Made by a program: the position numbers and the translations under genes. From assembly GCF_003201475.1 (NCBI RefSeq), contig NZ_QJJK01000001.1:818501-882500 (forward strand): a stretch of DNA of 64,000 bases, in the 5' to 3' direction. The number at the start of each line of letters is the position of its first letter. Within the stretch, counting starts at the first letter, position 1. The notes below the pieces were generated by a model. The model saw only the letters and a program-made list of their open reading frames with translations, was not told the DNA's origin and did no database searches. Of the stretch, positions 26,310 to 34,675 are shown piece by piece. This stretch comes from Chelatococcus asaccharovorans. GTDB taxonomy: Bacteria; Pseudomonadota; Alphaproteobacteria; Rhizobiales; Beijerinckiaceae.

Positions 26310-27032
26310 TCAGCGCTTCTTCTTGCGCTTGGGTGTCGAATTCCCGACCTCCTCGCGACACAGCCGGCGGAGAAGGTCCTGGGTCGTCTCGATGTCGCCC
26401 TTCACCGCCTTGGCCGCTGCGCGGGCATCGCCCGCCTCGATCGCCGCAACGAGGTGCCGGTGGTGGGAGCTCGGTGTGTAGCTGCCGGTGATCAGAAGGG
26501 GCTCGATATAGTTCGAGAGCATACGCATATAGGGCCCGAAGCGGAGCCAGAGCGTCTGGATGAATTGCACGACAACGGCCGAACCGCAGCTGTCATAGAT
26601 CGCGAAGTGGAATTCCTGGTTTTGGGCAAGCATCCTGGCAAGGTTGCGTTCGGCGGCGGCATCCTCATGCTCCAGCATCAGCGCCGTGAATCGCCTGCGG
26701 TCTTCGGCCGTGCTGCGCGCGGCGGCCAGCTTGACGGCAAGCGTCTCGAGCGAGATGCGCGTGAGGCATAGATCGTTCAAGCCGGCCAGGCTGACCGTCG
26801 GCACTTTGGCAGATCCGCTGGCAACGACGACCAGCGCATTTTCAGCGGTCAGGCGACGCAGGGCCTCGCGCACCGGCATGTGGCTCGTCCGGAACGTCTC
26901 CGCAAGAACGGCGATTGTCAGGGTCTGCCCCGGTTCGAAATGTCCGGACATCAGCGCATGCCGCAGCTGCCGGTAGACGCCGTCTTGAATCGTCGAGCGC
27001 GACGAGACCGGCTCAAGGAAATCGATGGCCAT
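26310..27032 (-). CDS. GntR family regulator, FCD subfamily
   Basis: A 240-residue regulator. The winged helix includes QTLTIAVLAETFRTSHMPVREALRRLTAENAL, and the FCD domain includes EFHFAIYDSCGSAVVVQFI and SHHRHLVAAIEAGDARAA. The C-terminus is a basic tail (KRKKKR). It is transcribed towards the livM-like gene and away from the binding-protein gene. Copies of a TGATCAAANGA motif in front of the aminotransferase operon, of this gene and of the binding-protein gene suggest it controls all three. Confidence 0.87.
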   Translation of the reverse strand: MAIDFLEPVSSRSTIQDGVYRQLRHALMSGHFEPGQTLTIAVLAETFRTSHMPVREALRRLTAENALVVVASGSAKVPTVSLAGLNDLCLTRISLETLAVKLAAARSTAEDRRRFTALMLEHEDAAAERNLARMLAQNQEFHFAIYDSCGSAVVVQFIQTLWLRFGPYMRMLSNYIEPLLITGSYTPSSHHRHLVAAIEAGDARAAAKAVKGDIETTQDLLRRLCREEVGNSTPKRKKKR

Positions 27033-27363
27033 TCCAGATCACTTTTTGATCAAACGATGCTTCGATTTGCAACATAGGACGCCAGCCTTGCCGGGACAAG
27101 CTATCGCCTGGCCTTAGAACTCCCGAAGGGTGTCGTTGCACGGCGTTTGCGTTGTTCCGCGCGCAAGCGTCGAACGGCGAATGGTGCGTATGAACCACAT
27201 AAAAATCAAACAGTCATTGGACTTCCGCAGTGTCGCCTGGGCGCTTTATCACCTCCCGTTTGTATGCTCTTATGATCAAATGATGCAAGATCATGCCGGA
27301 GCCTCGGGCATTGCAGAGGGCTATCGGTATCGTTTCGACCAAAACATAAGAGAGGGGAAAGCC
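27033..27363. promoter_or_regulatory. Divergent regulatory region with two TGATCAAANGATG motifs
   Basis: The 331 bases between the GntR gene and the binding-protein gene hold no convincing gene. TTTGATCAAACGATGC lies at 27045-27060, close to the GntR start, and TATGATCAAATGATGC at 27271-27286, about 90 bases before the binding-protein start. The second site is followed by GATCAT, making it a larger partial dyad. Confidence 0.5.
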
Positions 27364-28647
27364 GTGTCGCACATAATCAGAACTCTGCTCATCGCCTGCG
27401 CCGTAGGCGCTGCCGGGTCAGCCCTGGCGCCGTCGCAGGTCATGGCGCAAAGCGTGGCTTGCCCGGTCAAGATCGGCGGTGTCCTGTCGTTGACCGGGTC
27501 GATGGGATCCGTCGGGAAGAACATCGCCAACAGCGCCCAGCTCGCCGTGCAGCACATCAATGGCGGGGGCGGCGTCAAGGGATGCCCGGTCGAGCTCGTG
27601 CTGCGCGACGATCAGGGACAGCCCAATGTCGGCGTCGACGCCGCCAAGTTCCTCGTCGAGGTCGAGCGGGTCGCGGCGCTGACTGCAGCGATCTCCAGCG
27701 GCGTCACCATTCCCGTGCTGACCTCGGTTTCGGTGCCTTCCAAGATTCCGCAGATCGCCTGCTGTTCATCCGCGCCTATCCTCACGACGATGGCGCAGGA
27801 AGGGAAAACCGGCGGCTTCTTCTTCCGCACCTTTCCGACGGTGAAGAACCTGGCCTACCCGCCGGCAAAGATCGCGGCCGAGCGCGGCTGGAAGCGCATC
27901 GCGATGATCTACGTCAACACCGACTACGGCACGAGCCTGGTGAAGGACTTCACGCGCGCGACCGAGGCATTCGGCGGCAAGGTCGTCAAGGCCGTCGGCT
28001 TCAACGAGAATCAGGCCTCCTATCGCGCAGAGGTCGCTTCCGCCCTCGCCGAGAAGCCGGATGCGATGTTCCTCGTCGCCTTCCCGCAGGATGGCGCGAC
28101 GATCGCGCGGGAGTGGATATCGCTCGGCGGCACGCAGAACCTGATCCTCAACAACGCCCTGCGCAGCCCGGACTTCGTCAAGGCCGTCGGCGGTAAATAT
28201 CTGGCCAAGGCGTTCGGTACGGATAATGCTTCGGCAGCCGGCCCGTCCGTCAATGTCTTCAAGGACGCCTTCGAGGCCGAGTTCAAGGCGAGCGCGGCTG
28301 GCCCCGGTATCTACAATATCTATGACGCCGTGATGGTGCTGGGACTAGCGATGAATATCGCCCCCGACCTCTCGGGCACCGCCATCCGCGATGCGATCCG
28401 CAAGGTCCATGTGGCCGGCGGGGAGACGGTCTCGACCGGTCCCGCCGAGTTCAAGAAGGCTCTTGGGCTGATCGGGAAGGGCGCGCCGATCAAATATCTC
28501 GGCGCAACCGGCCCGGTTGAGTTCGACGCCAATGGCGACGTCAGCGGTCCGGCGCTCGCCTGGCGTGTCGATGGTACCGATCTCGTCATTGACCGCAGCT
28601 TCTCGACCGAAGATATGCAGAAGCTGTTCAAAGAGATCGACGGCTGA
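27364..28647 (+). CDS. Branched-chain-type amino acid ABC transporter substrate-binding protein (LivK-like)
   Basis: A type I periplasmic binding protein of about 427 residues. The signal peptide ends near VMAQS. The mature protein begins CPVKIGGVLSLTGSMGSVGKNIANSAQLAVQHINGGGGVKG, a standard LivK/AmiC family start, and a further GTDNASAAGPSVNVF segment lines the cleft. The GTG at 27364 follows AGAGAGGGGAA and immediately precedes the signal peptide; the frame is open much further upstream but without a plausible start. It presumably serves the permease/ATPase operon at 22927-26282, although the GntR gene separates them. Confidence 0.9.
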   Translation: MSHIIRTLLIACAVGAAGSALAPSQVMAQSVACPVKIGGVLSLTGSMGSVGKNIANSAQLAVQHINGGGGVKGCPVELVLRDDQGQPNVGVDAAKFLVEVERVAALTAAISSGVTIPVLTSVSVPSKIPQIACCSSAPILTTMAQEGKTGGFFFRTFPTVKNLAYPPAKIAAERGWKRIAMIYVNTDYGTSLVKDFTRATEAFGGKVVKAVGFNENQASYRAEVASALAEKPDAMFLVAFPQDGATIAREWISLGGTQNLILNNALRSPDFVKAVGGKYLAKAFGTDNASAAGPSVNVFKDAFEAEFKASAAGPGIYNIYDAVMVLGLAMNIAPDLSGTAIRDAIRKVHVAGGETVSTGPAEFKKALGLIGKGAPIKYLGATGPVEFDANGDVSGPALAWRVDGTDLVIDRSFSTEDMQKLFKEIDG

Positions 28648-28675
28648 CACAACAAGGAGCTCGGTGACGCGCGGG

Positions 28676-28752
28676 CTAGTGGTTCTGCTCCGACATTTGC
28701 ATCCGCCTTATACAGGCCTCGGAGCAAATGTCGGAGCAACGAGAACCACTAG
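28676..28752. repeat. Long inverted repeat (hairpin 1)
   Basis: CTAGTGGTTCT (28676-28686) pairs with AGAACCACTAG (28742-28752), and the inner arm GCTCCGACATTTGC (28687-28700) pairs with GCAAATGTCGGAGC (28724-28737). That gives about 25 base pairs with a small internal asymmetry. It resembles a miniature palindromic element. It could also terminate or stabilise the upstream mRNA. Confidence 0.75.
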
Positions 28753-28765
28753 GAAGTTAATGGTT

Positions 28766-28844
28766 TTAGTGGAGCTTTTGAATTTGACATTTGATCTGGC
28801 GCCTCATGTCTGGCGGGACTCAAATGTCAAATTTCGCTCCACTA
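28766..28844. repeat. Long inverted repeat (hairpin 2)
   Basis: AGTGGAGC (28768-28775) pairs with GCTCCACT (28836-28843), and the inner arm AATTTGACATTTGA (28781-28794) pairs perfectly with TCAAATGTCAAATT (28820-28833). It directly follows hairpin 1 and has the same architecture: a CTAGTGG-like tip, an ACATTTG core and a loop of about 25 bases. Confidence 0.75.
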
Positions 28845-28866
28845 GGCCCGTCCGTCTGAGATAGCC

Positions 28867-31164
28867 ATGGCGCATTACACGTTGTCGCATTGGGGGCTCT
28901 ACGAGGTCGAGCCACGGACGGGGCGCGATCCCGCCATCGCTCCATTCCGGCGCGATCCCGACCCGAATCCGATCGGCCTCTACCAACTCGATCCGGCGTT
29001 GAAGCGTCTGCGGGTGCGGCGGCCCGCGATCCGCGAAAGCTGGCTGCGCGATGGACCTGGCGCGTCACCGGAGCGGCGGGGGCAGGATGCCTTCGTCGAG
29101 GTGCCGTGGGACGAGGCGCTCGATCTCGTCGCCGGTGAAATCGCGCGTGTCCGCAAGCATTTCGGAAACAGTGCGATCTTCGGCGGCTCCTACGGCTGGT
29201 CGAGCGCGGGGCGTTTCCACCATGCGCAGAGCCAGGTGCACCGCTTCCTCAATGCCGCGGGCGGCTATGTCCGGCATGTCGATTCCTACAGCCTCGGCGC
29301 TGCCAATGTGGTGTTGCCGCATATCGTCGCCAGCATGGACGAGTTGATGGCGAGCCATACCTCCTGGGAGGTGATGGCCCGTCATACCGAACTCTTCGTC
29401 ACCTTCGGCGGCGTGCCGGTGAAGAATGCGCAAATGAATGCCGGCGGCGTCGGGCTGCACGGCGTGGCGCTTGGCCTCGCCAGCATGCGGCAGGCCGGCG
29501 TGCCATTCGTGAATATCGGCCCGGTCCGCGACAATCTCGGCAAGGCCGGCGTCGATGCGGAGTGGATTGCGTGCCGCCCCAACACCGATACCGCGGTGAT
29601 GCTGGCCCTCGGTTTCGTGCTGTGCTCGGAGAACCGCGTCGATCGCGACTTCCTCGATCGCTGCTGCGTTGGATACGACACCTTCGCGGCTTATCTGACG
29701 GGCGCCGCCGACGGCATAGCCAAGACGCCGGAATGGGCTGAGACGATCAGCGGCGTGCCGGCGGCGACGATCGCCGCGCTGGCGCGACGCATGGCCGCTT
29801 CACGGACCATGCTCAACGTGTCGTGGTCGATGCAGCGCGCCAGCCATGGCGAACAGCCGTTCTGGGCGGTGATTGCGCTGGCCGCTATGCTCGGGCAGAT
29901 CGGCCAGCCTGGCGGCGGCTTCGGCGTGGGCTACGGCGCGGCCAATCTCGTGGGCAGCGCGCATGCGAGAGTGAAGGGACCGACGCTTTCGCAGGGACGC
30001 CCGGGCATCCCCGACTTCATCCCCGTCGCGCGGATCGCCGACATGCTGCTCGGGCCGGGGGAGCCCTTCACCTACAACGGCCAGACCTTCGCCTATCCCG
30101 ATATTCGACTGATCTACTGGGCCGGAGGCAATCCCTTCCACCACCATCAGGATCTCAACCGGCTGAGGCGGGCCTGGCAAAAGCCGGAGACGATCGTCGT
30201 CAATGAACAGTATTGGACGGCGACGGCCAAGCGTGCCGATATCATCCTGCCGGCCACGACGACGCTCGAGCGCGACGATATCGGCTCCGCGACGCTGGAA
30301 GCCTTTCTCGTGGCGATGAAGCGCGTCGTGCCGCCCGCGCATGAAGCACGCGACGACTACGATATCTTCGCGGCGCTTGCCGACCGGCTCGGCTGCGCCG
30401 AAACCTTCACCGAAAACCTCGACACGATGGGATGGCTGCGCCGCCTCTATGACGAAGGCCTCGCAGTCAATCACGAGCGTGGGTTCGCCCTGCCCGATTT
30501 CGACAGCTTCTGGCGGGAGGGGCTCGTCGATCTGACCGCACATGATCGCCCGGCGACGATGCTCGCGGACTTCGTTGCCGATCCCGCGCGCCGTCCGCTG
30601 CGAACCCCGTCCGGACGCATCGAGATCTTTTCGGAGAAGATTGCCGGCTTCGGGCTGTCGGATTGTCCCGGCCATGCGGTCTGGCGGGAACCCTCCGAGT
30701 GGCTCGGTGCGGACAAGGCGAAGTGTTTTCCGCTGCATTTGCTCACGGATCAGCCCGCGCGGCGCCTGCACAGCCAGCTCGACGCGAGCCCCCATAGCCG
30801 CGCCGGCAAGGTCGCGGAACGCGAGCCGGTCTATCTCAACCCGGCCGACGCGGCCGCCCGCGGCATAGCCGACGGACAGATCGTCGAAGTGTTCAATGAT
30901 CGCGGCCGCTGCCTGGCCGGGGCTATTATCAGCGACGATATCATGCCCGGCGTCGCCCGCCTGTCGACCGGCGCCTGGTATGACCCTGATCCCGCGACGG
31001 ATCTCGACCGGCATGGCAACCCGAACGTGCTGACGCGCGACGCGCCGGCCTCCTCCCTGTCCCAGGGCTGCAGTGCGCAAAGCTGCCTTGTCGAGATCGC
31101 CCCCTGGACGGGGGACGTTCCCCCCGTCACAGCCTTTGATCTGCCGGAGTTCACGACGCGATGA
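28867..31164 (+). CDS. Molybdopterin-dependent oxidoreductase, BisC/DMSO reductase family
   Basis: A bis-MGD molybdoenzyme of 765 residues. Without a signal peptide it is probably cytoplasmic like BisC. It contains the GGSYGWSSAGRFHHAQSQ segment near residue 100, where the Ser ligand of molybdenum lies in the DMSO/TMAO/biotin-sulfoxide reductase class, and lacks an N-terminal Fe-S cysteine cluster. The pterin-binding parts (IYWAGGNPFHHHQDLNRLRRAW, VVNEQYWTATAKRADIILPATTTLERDDIG) and the C-terminal barrel (HLLTDQPARRLHSQLD) are intact. Family members reduce S-oxides or N-oxides (biotin sulfoxide, methionine sulfoxide, TMAO). The substrate here is probably an oxidised amino-acid-like compound, inferred from the neighbours. 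The stop overlaps the next gene (ATGA). Confidence 0.9.
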   Translation: MAHYTLSHWGLYEVEPRTGRDPAIAPFRRDPDPNPIGLYQLDPALKRLRVRRPAIRESWLRDGPGASPERRGQDAFVEVPWDEALDLVAGEIARVRKHFGNSAIFGGSYGWSSAGRFHHAQSQVHRFLNAAGGYVRHVDSYSLGAANVVLPHIVASMDELMASHTSWEVMARHTELFVTFGGVPVKNAQMNAGGVGLHGVALGLASMRQAGVPFVNIGPVRDNLGKAGVDAEWIACRPNTDTAVMLALGFVLCSENRVDRDFLDRCCVGYDTFAAYLTGAADGIAKTPEWAETISGVPAATIAALARRMAASRTMLNVSWSMQRASHGEQPFWAVIALAAMLGQIGQPGGGFGVGYGAANLVGSAHARVKGPTLSQGRPGIPDFIPVARIADMLLGPGEPFTYNGQTFAYPDIRLIYWAGGNPFHHHQDLNRLRRAWQKPETIVVNEQYWTATAKRADIILPATTTLERDDIGSATLEAFLVAMKRVVPPAHEARDDYDIFAALADRLGCAETFTENLDTMGWLRRLYDEGLAVNHERGFALPDFDSFWREGLVDLTAHDRPATMLADFVADPARRPLRTPSGRIEIFSEKIAGFGLSDCPGHAVWREPSEWLGADKAKCFPLHLLTDQPARRLHSQLDASPHSRAGKVAEREPVYLNPADAAARGIADGQIVEVFNDRGRCLAGAIISDDIMPGVARLSTGAWYDPDPATDLDRHGNPNVLTRDAPASSLSQGCSAQSCLVEIAPWTGDVPPVTAFDLPEFTTR

Positions 31165-32474
31165 CGTCAGCGAGGCGATACGACCCGGCGGCACCCCAAT
31201 ACCAAAGGACCGTCTGGTGGAGCACGGCTGCGCCGCGGCCGTACACGGATACACTGACGACAGATATCACCGCGGACATCGCTGTGATCGGAGCGGGCTT
31301 CACCGGCTTGACCGCGGCGCTGCATCTCGCCCGCGCAGGCGCAAAGGTCGTTGTGCTGGAGGCGGATGCGATCGGCGCGGGGGCGAGCGGCCTCAACGCC
31401 GGTTTCGTCGTGCCGAATTTCGCGAAGGCCGATCCGGCCGCCGTCATCGCGCGGCTGGGGCGGGAGCGCGGCGAGCGGCTCCTCAGTATGATCGGCGCCG
31501 GCGCCGACCGGGTCTTCGCGACGATCCGCGACCACGACATCGCCTGCGACGCCGAGCAGGTCGGCTGGATGCATGTTGCCCATTCGCCCGCCATGGTGGA
31601 GGTGCTTGCGCGCCGGGCCGAAGCCTGGCGGGACCTCGGCAGGCCCGTTTCCATGCTGGATGAGGCGAGCGCGCGCGCCCGTTCCGGGCTAAAGCATTGC
31701 GTCGGCGCCCTGCTCGATGTGAGCGGGGGCATGCTCCATCCCTTAAACTATGCCTATGGCCTCGCCGGCGCCGTGACCGCTCTCGGCGGGCATATCTACG
31801 AGCGCTGTCCGGTCGGCCGCATAGAGCGGGCTGGACACGGCTGGCGCCTCGGCTGCGGCGAGCGGACGGTTCACGCCGAGCAGGTCCTCCTCTGCACCAA
31901 TGCGTTCGAACAGGGGGCGGCACGCCGTCTCGGCCGGTCGACGGTGCCGCTCACCGTCTATCAGATCGCCACCCAGCCCATCGACGCGGCAATCGTCCGC
32001 AGGATTTCCCCGCAGCGCAACCCGGTCGCCGACACGCGGGCGAATTTGATGACCTACCGTCTCGACCGCGATAACCGCCTGATCAGCGGCGGCATGGCGA
32101 TCCTGCCTGTCCGGGCGGAAGAGCGGATGGCGCGGATGATCGTTGAGCGCCTTCAGCGCGAACTCGCCTTGCCGGAAACGCCCGAAGCCGCCTTTGTCTG
32201 GCGCGGTACGGCGGCGATGACGACCGACTTCCTGCCGCATCTCTACGAGTTCGGGCCGGGCTTTCTCGGCGGCATCGGCTGCAACGGGCGCGGTATCGCC
32301 CTGACGGCCATGCTGGGCGAGGTCATGGCCGCAGCAGCGGGCGGCGCGCGCCTTCAGGACCTGCCGATCGGACTGGCGCGCGCGGGCCGCATTCCCATGC
32401 GCATGCTCGCCGTCGCCGCGCCATCCTTCGCAATTGCGCAGGCGCGCTGGCAGGACAAACAGGCGGGACTGTGA
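31161..32474 (+). CDS. FAD-dependent oxidoreductase (DAO family)
   Basis: A 437-residue flavoprotein of the D-amino acid oxidase/glycine oxidase/PuuB superfamily. The dinucleotide-binding motif IAVIGAGFTGLTAALHLARAGAKVVVLEA lies near residues 40-70. The PuuB-like N-terminal WW motif (RTVWWSTAAPRPYTD) and the GCNGRGIALTAMLG C-terminal FAD segment resemble gamma-glutamylputrescine oxidase-type enzymes. It likely oxidises a secondary or primary amine of the imported compound. It overlaps the molybdoenzyme gene by four bases and is followed by the ornithine cyclodeaminase-like gene. Confidence 0.88.
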   Translation: MTSARRYDPAAPQYQRTVWWSTAAPRPYTDTLTTDITADIAVIGAGFTGLTAALHLARAGAKVVVLEADAIGAGASGLNAGFVVPNFAKADPAAVIARLGRERGERLLSMIGAGADRVFATIRDHDIACDAEQVGWMHVAHSPAMVEVLARRAEAWRDLGRPVSMLDEASARARSGLKHCVGALLDVSGGMLHPLNYAYGLAGAVTALGGHIYERCPVGRIERAGHGWRLGCGERTVHAEQVLLCTNAFEQGAARRLGRSTVPLTVYQIATQPIDAAIVRRISPQRNPVADTRANLMTYRLDRDNRLISGGMAILPVRAEERMARMIVERLQRELALPETPEAAFVWRGTAAMTTDFLPHLYEFGPGFLGGIGCNGRGIALTAMLGEVMAAAAGGARLQDLPIGLARAGRIPMRMLAVAAPSFAIAQARWQDKQAGL

Positions 32475-32476
32475 CG

Positions 32477-33448
32477 ATGCTGATCCTCGATGGGATGGAC
32501 GTTCGCGCAGCGCTCACGATGGAGGATTGCATCGAAGCGGTGCGTGAGGCGCTGAAAATCTTTGCGCGCCGGGAGTGCGAGCAGTTTCCGCGCTTTCAGC
32601 TCAAGCCGGCGACGGCCGCGCCGCTGATGGGGCTCATGCCGGCTTTCCAGGGCGGCGACATGCCGGTTTGGTGCCTGAAGGACGTGCTGGTCGCATCGGG
32701 CAATCGCGCACGCGGCCTCGACAGCCATCAGGGCGTCATCCTGCTTCATGACGGCACGACCGGTGAACCGCTGGCGGTCGTGGATGCAACAGCGATCACC
32801 GCCGTGCGGACGGCGGCGACCAGCGCGGTCGCGACGCTCGCCCTGGCGCGCCCCGACGCCCGGAGGATCGCGATCCTCGGAAGCGGAACGCAGGCGCGTG
32901 CCCATATCGACGCCCTGCGTATCGCACTGCCGGGGGCCGAGATCGTCCTCTGGGCCCGTTCTCCCGGGCAAGCCGGGCGACTGGCCGAAGAAGCCGGATG
33001 CCGCTTGGCGTCGACGATCGAGGATGCTGTCGTCGACGCCGATATCATCTGCACGGTCACGGGCGCGCGCGAGCCCCTGCTGCGGCGGGATTGGCTCAAG
33101 GCCGGCTGCCACATCAACGCCGTCGGCGCGAGTTCGCCCCAGGCGCGGGAGCTCGGCACGGATATCGTCGCGTCAGCCGCGTTCTTCGTGGATTCACGCG
33201 CGCAAGCCATGGTCGAGTGCGGTGAACTGCTGCTGCCGATGCGTGAAGGGGCTATCGGCGAGGATCACATCCGCGGCGAGATCGGCGAGGTTCTGGTCGG
33301 CGCCCGCCCTGGCCGGTCCAGCGCCGACGCGCTGACAGTCTTCAAATCCCTCGGCATGGCTGTTGAGGACATGGCGGCGGCCGTTTGTGCCCTGCGCAAC
33401 GCGAAGACCATGGGAATAGGGCAGGAGATCCGCTGGCGGGCCGGCTAG
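32477..33448 (+). CDS. Ornithine cyclodeaminase/mu-crystallin family protein
   Basis: An NAD(P)-binding protein of about 323 residues. The first half carries the substrate-side pattern with conserved Lys/Arg (PVWCLKDVLVASGNRARGLDSHQGVILLHDGTTGEPLAVVDATAITAVRTAA), and the Rossmann motif ILGSGTQARAHIDAL follows near residue 135. Family reactions include ornithine cyclisation, ketimine reduction, and alanine or lysine dehydrogenation. Beside an FAD amine oxidase, an imine-handling reductase role is plausible. GGGA eight bases before the ATG supports this start; a GTG at 32471 would overlap the upstream stop. Confidence 0.87.
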   Translation: MLILDGMDVRAALTMEDCIEAVREALKIFARRECEQFPRFQLKPATAAPLMGLMPAFQGGDMPVWCLKDVLVASGNRARGLDSHQGVILLHDGTTGEPLAVVDATAITAVRTAATSAVATLALARPDARRIAILGSGTQARAHIDALRIALPGAEIVLWARSPGQAGRLAEEAGCRLASTIEDAVVDADIICTVTGAREPLLRRDWLKAGCHINAVGASSPQARELGTDIVASAAFFVDSRAQAMVECGELLLPMREGAIGEDHIRGEIGEVLVGARPGRSSADALTVFKSLGMAVEDMAAAVCALRNAKTMGIGQEIRWRAG

Positions 33449-33541
33449 AGTATAATCCGACCGGAGTGAAACGAGGATCGATAAGATTATGCTCCAGCGG
33501 CATCGGTCCTGAGGGAATTTCGTCCTTCACCCCAGTCGGAC
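33447..33541. repeat. Palindromic intergenic repeat, inverted copy of the one at 51499-51546
   Basis: The left part, from CTAGAG through GATTATGCTC, is on the opposite strand nearly identical to 51499-51546 (shared core GATCCTCGTTTCACTCCGG, then TCGGATTAT). The flanking TCCGACCGGAGTGAA and TTCACCCCAGTCGGA form inverted arms. It lies between the convergent cyclodeaminase-like and tdh genes. Confidence 0.65.
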
Positions 33542-33629
33542 CGCGCGCCACTCGTTTGCCGGCCGCATATGCCGGTGAGGTGAGGCTTCCGCACCGAGTT
33601 CGGTTGATTTCGCCCCGTCGGACCTTTCA

Positions 33630-34655
33630 TCAATTCCAATCGAGGACGATCTTTCCGCTATTGCCGCTCTTCATGATTTCGAATCCCATCTCGTATTCTT
33701 GAGCTGGCAAACGATGCGTGATGACCTTGCGGATATCGAGCCCGCTTTCGAGCATGGCGAGCATCTTGTGCCATGTCTCAAACATTTCACGACCGTAGAT
33801 GCCTTTGATTGTCAGCATCTTGAAGACGACCTTGGCCCAATCGACCGATGCTGGTCTTGCCGGGATGCCAAGCATGGCAATCTTGCCGCCCATGACGAGA
33901 TGCTCGACCATCTGCTCGAATGCCGCTGGCGCTCCGCTCATCTCCAGCCCGACATCGAAGCCCTCTCTCAGGCCGAGGCGTGCTTTGACGGACTGCAAAT
34001 CCTCCTTGCCGACGTCCACGGGCTCGACATCCGCCACCTCCGCCGCGAGGGCGAGCCGCGTTGGATTGACGTCCGTGATCACCACGTGGCGTGCGCCCGC
34101 GTGACGCGCGACGGCCGCAGCCATGATGCCGATCGGGCCCGCTCCCGTGACCAGCACATCTTCCCCGACAAGGTCGAACGACAAGGCTGTGTGAACGGCA
34201 TTCCCGAGCGGATCGAGGATGGCGCCCAGCTCGTCGTCGATCGAATCCGGCAATGGCACCACGTTGAACGCCGGCAATCTGAGATATTCAGCGAAGGCGC
34301 CGGGGATTTGAACACCCACGCCCTTGGTCTCGGGATCAAGGTGGAACCGACCGCCGCGCGCCGCCCGGCTCTTCATCCCGACGACATGCCCTTCGCCGGA
34401 GACACGCTGGCCGACCCGCAGATGTCGGACATTTGCGCCCAGTTCGACGACCTCGCCTGCATATTCATGGCCGACCACCATGGGGACCGGTATCGTCCTC
34501 TGCGCCCACTCGTCCCATGAATAGATGTGGATGTCGGTGCCACAGATCCCGGTCTTCCTGATCTTGATCAGAACATCGTCCGGACCGATCGAAGGCACCG
34601 GGCATTCGTCCAGCAACAAACCGGGCTGAGCGTCCCACTTCACGAGAGCCTTCAT
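33630..34655 (-). CDS. tdh: L-threonine 3-dehydrogenase
   Basis: A medium-chain alcohol dehydrogenase family enzyme of 341 residues that oxidises L-threonine to 2-amino-3-ketobutyrate with NAD. The catalytic zinc ligands are present in [20 protein letters not shown] and GHEYAGEVV, and the Rossmann motif is [20 protein letters not shown]. The structural-zinc lobe is altered: where E. coli Tdh has four cysteines after GEGH, this protein reads [15 protein letters not shown] and has none. The start at 34655 follows AGAGGTG. It lies 20 bases after kbl, an operonic arrangement known from many bacteria. Confidence 0.92.
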   Translation of the reverse strand: MKALVKWDAQPGLLLDECPVPSIGPDDVLIKIRKTGICGTDIHIYSWDEWAQRTIPVPMVVGHEYAGEVVELGANVRHLRVGQRVSGEGHVVGMKSRAARGGRFHLDPETKGVGVQIPGAFAEYLRLPAFNVVPLPDSIDDELGAILDPLGNAVHTALSFDLVGEDVLVTGAGPIGIMAAAVARHAGARHVVITDVNPTRLALAAEVADVEPVDVGKEDLQSVKARLGLREGFDVGLEMSGAPAAFEQMVEHLVMGGKIAMLGIPARPASVDWAKVVFKMLTIKGIYGREMFETWHKMLAMLESGLDIRKVITHRLPAQEYEMGFEIMKSGNSGKIVLDWN

Positions 34656-34675
34656 GAGAACACCTCTATTGATCA

